A stretch of 64,000 nucleotides of DNA from SXOA01 sp046153945 (lineage in GTDB: Bacteria; Planctomycetota; Planctomycetia; Pirellulales; Pirellulaceae): positions 1 to 64,000 of the forward strand of contig JBJXFF010000024.1 in NCBI GenBank assembly GCA_046153945.1. Reading direction: 5' to 3'. The notes below the pieces were generated by a model that saw nothing but the letters and a program-made list of their open reading frames with translations, was not told where the DNA came from and ran no database searches. This document shows positions 60,342 through 64,000 of the stretch, in pieces (the stretch's first letter is position 1; each line of letters starts with the position of its first letter). Made by a program: the position numbers and the translations under genes.

Positions 60342-61538
60342 TTAGTACTCCCCATCATCCTGATACTTCCTGTGAAACAATCCGCCGCCGAGTGGCGAGG
60401 AGTGCGAGGCGGGGGTGAAATAGGTCTCCGTCGTGGGCAACTTATTGCCGGAGCCGACGGGGCGGCGGTCGAGGACGCCGCGGACGCCAAGGATGCTCGG
60501 GTCGCGGGCGACTTTGTCTGAAATCACCCGAGCATCATCCACGATGGGCCGCAACTTCCAGGTGATGTCCTCCACATTGGCCATCGTCCGCTCCAGCCGG
60601 TCGTACAGTTCCTCGTCATTGAGCAGCCGGCCGAGGGTTCCTTCCTTGTTGTTGAATCCGTTGGCCAGTTCATTGAGTTGCTCGGTCAGGCTGTTCACAT
60701 TGCCCAGGATTCCGTCGATGTTATCCACAAGCATCGGACCTCGCTCCGAAAGAGGTCCGGTGAACTTTTCCAGGTTTGCGAGATTGCGATCCGCCCGCTC
60801 CGAAACCTTGCGGAAGTCGTCAAATGAGGTGCTTGCTTTATCAAGCACGATCTTGGTCTTGTCGAACATCTCCGGCAGGTCTTTCAGCGACCTCTTCAGC
60901 CCGTTCTTGAGCTCCTCGTCACCAAACAGGCTGTCGATAGTACCGAGCGTTTTGTACGACTGATCGAGTGCCCGCTCCATCTTCTGCACTAGTCGCGGCA
61001 CGTCCCCTTCCGACCCGGCGATGGCGGCGTTCACGTTGCGGGCGGCTGTTTTCATTTCGTTGCCGGCATCGCGAAGCGACAATGCGGCGGCTCGCAGTTC
61101 TTCTTTGAGCTCGACGAAGGCTTCCAGGGGATTGCCCGTCACGTCGCCGTCAATTTCCGAACCGTTTTCCAGAAAGGGAGTGTCCTTGTTGTTGTCGTCG
61201 CCGGGGGAGAACTCGATCACCGGGTCGCCCAGGACGGATGCCGAAGCAATTCGGCAGAGCTCGGTCTCGCGGATCTGGCGATTCGACTCGATTTCCGCGG
61301 TGACTTGCACATGCCGATCGCGCAGATCAATGCTACTAACTCGCCCGATCGAGATGCCGCTCTTGCGCACAGGGGTCCCCACAGTCACACCCGGCGCTTT
61401 GGGGAAATTAATGAAGATCGTGTACTTGGACGTTCCCGGCAGTTGAACGTCGCCAAACATATAGATCAAGATTCCGGTGAGAATCGCAGCCGCCAGCACG
61501 ACGATACCGACTCGGAGTTTTAAGATGCGTTCGTCCAT
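60342..61538 (-). CDS. mlaD: MlaD/MCE-domain lipid-binding protein
   Basis: A 398-residue protein. One N-terminal helix (VGIVVLAAAILTGILIYMFG), then an MCE domain (about 35-115: YTIFINFPKAPGVTVGTPVR, KSGISIGRVSSIDLRDRHVQ) with DPVIEFSPGD following. A long helical C-terminal region (SLRDAGNEMKTAARNVNAAI, GILGNVNSLTEQLNELANGF) suggests a coiled, bridge-forming tail longer than E. coli MlaD. Family role: periplasmic substrate-binding component of the Mla lipid transporter. It is the last gene in a minus-strand MlaE-MlaF-MlaD order. Confidence 0.9.
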   Translation of the reverse strand: MDERILKLRVGIVVLAAAILTGILIYMFGDVQLPGTSKYTIFINFPKAPGVTVGTPVRKSGISIGRVSSIDLRDRHVQVTAEIESNRQIRETELCRIASASVLGDPVIEFSPGDDNNKDTPFLENGSEIDGDVTGNPLEAFVELKEELRAAALSLRDAGNEMKTAARNVNAAIAGSEGDVPRLVQKMERALDQSYKTLGTIDSLFGDEELKNGLKRSLKDLPEMFDKTKIVLDKASTSFDDFRKVSERADRNLANLEKFTGPLSERGPMLVDNIDGILGNVNSLTEQLNELANGFNNKEGTLGRLLNDEELYDRLERTMANVEDITWKLRPIVDDARVISDKVARDPSILGVRGVLDRRPVGSGNKLPTTETYFTPASHSSPLGGGLFHRKYQDDGEY

Positions 61539-61565
61539 GGGAAGACGGGGCTAGGGGCTGGGGCG

Positions 61566-61621
61566 GTTTTCAGTGTTCAGTGTTCAGTGTTCAGTGTTCA
61601 GTGTTCAGTTTTCAGTTTTCA
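61566..61621. repeat. TTCAGTG heptamer repeat
   Basis: Six or more tandem TTCAGTG/TTCAGTT units lie between the mlaF stop codon and the mlaD start. The 7-bp period is the same as in the GTCAGGG and ATTGGTC arrays. Confidence 0.85.
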
Positions 61622-61632
61622 GATGTGCGGGT

Positions 61633-62478
61633 TCATGTCTCGGACGATATGGCCACTGCTTCGGCTCGTTCTCGCATTTCGTTCAGTCGCTCGCCCGCTT
61701 CGCCGTTGACGAATTGGCGGACGCGGCGGTCGGGGGAGCGGTCGAGGCCTTCTGGCGGGCCGTCAAAAATAATCTGGGGCTCATTGGGTCCCAGACGAGA
61801 CAGCGGACAGAGCATGATGACCCGCTCGGCGACTTTGCGGGCTGTGTGCATGTCGTGCGTCACGACCAGGCCGGTCACCTGGTAATTGCGGCGGGTGCTG
61901 AGCATCAATTCGTTAATCACGTCGCTCATAATCGGGTCCAGGCCGGTCGTCGGCTCGTCGTAGAGCACGATTTCGGGCTTGAGGATCAACGCTCGGGCCA
62001 TGCCGACTCGCTTGCGCATGCCGCCTGAGAGTTCCGCTGGCTTTTTGACGACGACGGAATCCGGCAGGCCAACTTCCGCCAGACGGGCCAGCACCATCTG
62101 CTGCAACTCCGGCTCCGGCAGCCGGCGATGCTGCCGCAAAGGGAAGGCGACGTTCTGCCCGACCGTCATGCTGTCAAACAACGCGGCGTTCTGAAACACA
62201 TAGCCGAAGCGAATCCGCTGAACGACGAGCTCCTTGTCCGTCAGCTTGTTGATATCCTTGCCGTCGAAAAAGATCTCTCCCGCCGTCGGCTTCACGAGGC
62301 CAATTACCGACTTCATCAGCACCGTTTTCCCGCAGCCGCTCTCGCCGACAATCGCCACGGTTTGCCCCTTCGGCACCGCCAGGCTGATATCGCGCAGCAC
62401 CTTCTGCTTGCCGAACGTCACGCTGAGAGAGCGGACGTCGATCAGGAGGGGAGCGGAGGTGGTTGAGGTGGCAGGCAT
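61633..62478 (-). CDS. mlaF: Mla-type ABC transporter ATPase
   Basis: A 281-residue ABC ATPase: Walker A IVGESGCGKTVLMKSV (about 48-63), Q-loop region FQNAALFDSMTVGQNVAFPL, signature LSGGMRKRVGMARALILKPE, Walker B IVLYDEPTTGLDP and H-loop VVTHDMHTARKV. It powers the Mla lipid transporter with MlaE. An upstream extension to 62538 is coded by a heptameric repeat tract and is excluded; the start is ATG 62478. Confidence 0.93.
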   Translation of the reverse strand: MPATSTTSAPLLIDVRSLSVTFGKQKVLRDISLAVPKGQTVAIVGESGCGKTVLMKSVIGLVKPTAGEIFFDGKDINKLTDKELVVQRIRFGYVFQNAALFDSMTVGQNVAFPLRQHRRLPEPELQQMVLARLAEVGLPDSVVVKKPAELSGGMRKRVGMARALILKPEIVLYDEPTTGLDPIMSDVINELMLSTRRNYQVTGLVVTHDMHTARKVAERVIMLCPLSRLGPNEPQIIFDGPPEGLDRSPDRRVRQFVNGEAGERLNEMRERAEAVAISSET

Positions 62479-62484
62479 GTATCT

Positions 62485-62570
62485 GAATGACGAAATCCGA
62501 ATGACGAATGACGAAGGGAAGAGGTCTGTTCCGAACATTCGTCATTCGGGCTTCGTCATTCGGATTTCTG
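62485..62570. repeat. GAATGAC heptamer with inverted counterpart
   Basis: GAATGACGAAATCCGAATGA then CGAATGACGAAGG (from 62485) face CATTCGTCATTCGGGCTTCG then TCATTCGG (to about 62564). Unit GAATGAC/GTCATTC, period 7. It lies between mlaE and mlaF. Confidence 0.8.
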
Positions 62571-62574
62571 GTTT

Positions 62575-63444
62575 CTAAAAGTGCTTAATCGCATCCGGAA
62601 AGATCTTGTAATATGTCGAGTACATCGCATTTCCCAGGAACAGGTCAATCGCCAGGATCAGCACGAACGACCAGACGAAGGCGGTGGTGGCGGCCCGGCC
62701 GACTCCTTCAGCGCCGGGGGTGCAGTGGAATCCGCGGTAGCAACTGACGAGGGCGATCGCGCCGCCGAAGAAGAAACTCTTGAGGATGCCGCTGAAGAAG
62801 TCGAAGGTATCCACGAACTTCTCGCTATTTGTCCTGTAATGATGCATGTCGATATCCAAAATCACAACGCTATAGAAATAGCCCCCCACCACCCCCATGA
62901 AGTCCGCCATGACGGTCAAGATTGGAATCAGAAAGATGCACGCGAGCAGTCGCGGTACGACGAGGTAGTGAATCGGGTCAGCTCCCATACTGTCCAAAGC
63001 GTCGATCTGCTCGGTGACTCGCATCGTGCCGAGTTCGGCCGCCATTGCCGCACCGACGCGGCCCGCCAGCATGGTGGCGGCGAGCACGGGGCCGAGTTCG
63101 CGGACTAGCGACATATTGATGACTGCCCCCAACCGCGTTTCCAGTCCCAAGTCCTTGAACGTGAAGTACGCCTGCACCGCCAGCACCATCCCAATGAACG
63201 TCCCTGTGAGCGCGATGACCGGCAGGCTGAGCACCCCCACCTGATAAAAATTGGGAAGCAGCGTCTCCTTCCGCGGCAGCCGCCAGAAGAGCCAGGAGAC
63301 CGTCCGCCAGGTGAACATCGCCAGATCGCCGGTGACGACCAGCGAGTTGAGGATGACGCCGCCCCAGTCGGCAATCGAGTCCACGATGCCGGACTGGATG
63401 CCGCCGTTTTGGTGGACGGGTTCGGTGGTGGAGGCGGTGGACAT
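62575..63444 (-). CDS. mlaE: Mla-type ABC transporter permease
   Basis: A 289-residue membrane protein. It has the MlaE family signature segment GTFIGMVLAVQAYFTFKDLG, then LGPVLAATMLAGRVGAAMAA and ELGTMRVTEQIDALDSMGAD, with helices LLACIFLIPILTVMADFMGV, GVVGGYFYSVVILDI and AFVWSFVLILAIDLF. It forms the membrane core of the lipid transporter with MlaF. The start at 63444 (MSTASTT) is preferred over an upstream frame start at 63600, which would overlap the divergent ATPase gene. Confidence 0.92.
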   Translation of the reverse strand: MSTASTTEPVHQNGGIQSGIVDSIADWGGVILNSLVVTGDLAMFTWRTVSWLFWRLPRKETLLPNFYQVGVLSLPVIALTGTFIGMVLAVQAYFTFKDLGLETRLGAVINMSLVRELGPVLAATMLAGRVGAAMAAELGTMRVTEQIDALDSMGADPIHYLVVPRLLACIFLIPILTVMADFMGVVGGYFYSVVILDIDMHHYRTNSEKFVDTFDFFSGILKSFFFGGAIALVSCYRGFHCTPGAEGVGRAATTAFVWSFVLILAIDLFLGNAMYSTYYKIFPDAIKHF

Positions 63445-63589
63445 GGTGGAAAGAAACGGAGGCCAGAGTTTACTAAGCGCGCGCAGGACTGCGGATGCGT
63501 TTATCGGCGGGACAATTATAGCGCTTGAGGGAAGTTTGCTTGTTGGCGAGACTTGGTAGGATGCGTAAACAAATCCTGGAACCCCGCAC

Positions 63590-64000
63590 GTGACGACCAC
63601 TTCCGCACCACAACTCGCCGCTCAGCTAACCAAGCTGAACGCCGCCCAGAATGCCTACGCAACGCAGTTTGTCAGCGAGCTGCTGGCGGCGGCTTGCCAG
63701 CAGGGTGCCAGCGATGTCCATCTGCATCCAACCGCTAGCGGCCTCGAAGTCCGCTGGCGGATTGACGGCGTGCTCCAGCCAGTCGGGACATTTCCTCCCG
63801 GCGAAGCAGCCGACGTCGTCTCGCGGCTCAAGGTGCTGGCGGGGCTGCTGACGTATCGGTCGGATGTGCCGCAGGAGGGACGGCTGGGGGAAGGGAACAA
63901 GGGACAGGAGACAGGGGACAGCAAAAAAATCGAGATGCGGGTCAGCACGTTTCCCACTCTCTACGGGGAGCGAGCGGTCATTCGGATCTTTGCGGCCGAG
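63590..64000 (+). CDS. GspE/PilB-type secretion ATPase, 5' part (runs off window)
   Basis: The first 137 residues of an open frame cut by the window edge. The GTG at 63590 opens VTTTSAPQLAAQLTKLNAAQ; then GASDVHLHPTASGLEVRWRI, DGVLQPVGTFPPGEAADVVS and ERAVIRIFA are the ASD-H signature and the start of the ATPase N-terminal domain of type II secretion / type IV pilus ATPases. A heptameric repeat (GGGACAGGAGACAGGGGACA, 63901-63920) is inserted in frame as KGQETGDSKK. The Walker motifs lie beyond the window. It is divergent from mlaE. Confidence 0.82.
   Translation, partial: MTTTSAPQLAAQLTKLNAAQNAYATQFVSELLAAACQQGASDVHLHPTASGLEVRWRIDGVLQPVGTFPPGEAADVVSRLKVLAGLLTYRSDVPQEGRLGEGNKGQETGDSKKIEMRVSTFPTLYGERAVIRIFAAE
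63901..63921. repeat. Heptameric repeat inside the GspE/PilB-type gene
   Basis: GGGACAGGAGACAGGGGACA plus G; three 7-bp units of the GACAGGA/GACAGGG family, in frame with the ATPase gene. Confidence 0.7.

Noticed and set aside
16370..62570. Periodic repeats as a possible CRISPR array
   Set aside because: Units are 7 bp, without spacers of constant length, and no cas genes are present.

Overview
This is a GC-rich bacterial chromosome segment that looks like Planctomycetota, possibly a Pirellulales-type member. The basis is lineage-typical content: an FGly-type sulfatase, a secreted protein with paired CxxCH motifs, Ser/Thr kinases (one fused to a WD40 propeller and paired with an ECF sigma factor), a giant secreted protein with an LEPR-xLL-like N-terminus, a decaheme cytochrome fused to LVIVD repeats, DUF2252, DUF202, and many short palindromic and heptameric intergenic repeats. 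No rRNA, tRNA, CRISPR array or prophage was seen. The genus cannot be named from the window.

Layout. 0.1-10 kb: a thioredoxin-fold gene interrupted by one in-frame TGA, then a minus-strand block (DUF202, Gly-rich secreted protein, SnoaL-like protein, small membrane protein, DUF2252, sulfatase, HTH protein). 10.3-17.5 kb: plus-strand WD40 protein, a small conserved protein, two tandem 705-residue secreted paralogs and a TGS-domain GTPase. 17.5-20.2 kb: a minus-strand, lower-GC island with a methyltransferase-fold gene directly coupled to a reverse transcriptase whose C-terminal half lies in another frame, followed by about 750 bp of palindromic repeats. 20.9-33 kb: lipoprotein, methyltransferase, membrane protein, SGNH-like protein, nadA, a kinase, a glutaredoxin-like protein, thiO, a zincin-like protein and a c-type cytochrome. 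33-38.8 kb: a signalling cluster (NtrC-type regulator, NarL-type regulator, PAS-GAF-REC protein) and a phosphoesterase. 38.8-51.5 kb: mostly minus strand (possible Imm49-like protein, acyltransferase, OB-like protein, HTH protein, kinase-WD40 with its ECF sigma factor, LEPR/HbpS protein). 51.8-58 kb: a putative outer-membrane barrel followed 32 bp later by a secreted decaheme cytochrome, bracketed by inverted copies of one 56-bp element. 58-64 kb: oxidoreductase, GT2 glycosyltransferase, an Mla-type lipid transport set (MlaE-MlaF-MlaD) and the start of a GspE/PilB-type ATPase.

Most interesting points. (1) The first gene reads as a secreted thioredoxin-fold selenoprotein: TGA at 347-349 gives a UxxC active site, and 29 nt downstream sits a GGUC-capped hairpin matching a bacterial SECIS element. 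(2) The methyltransferase-like plus reverse transcriptase operon resembles an Abi/UG-type defence RT module with an unfamiliar partner and a +1 frame change at an A6 run. (3) Several intergenic repeat families have invaded coding sequences in frame, including one that encodes the hydrophobic core of the decaheme cytochrome's signal peptide. All domain assignments come from reading motifs by eye; no database search was run.
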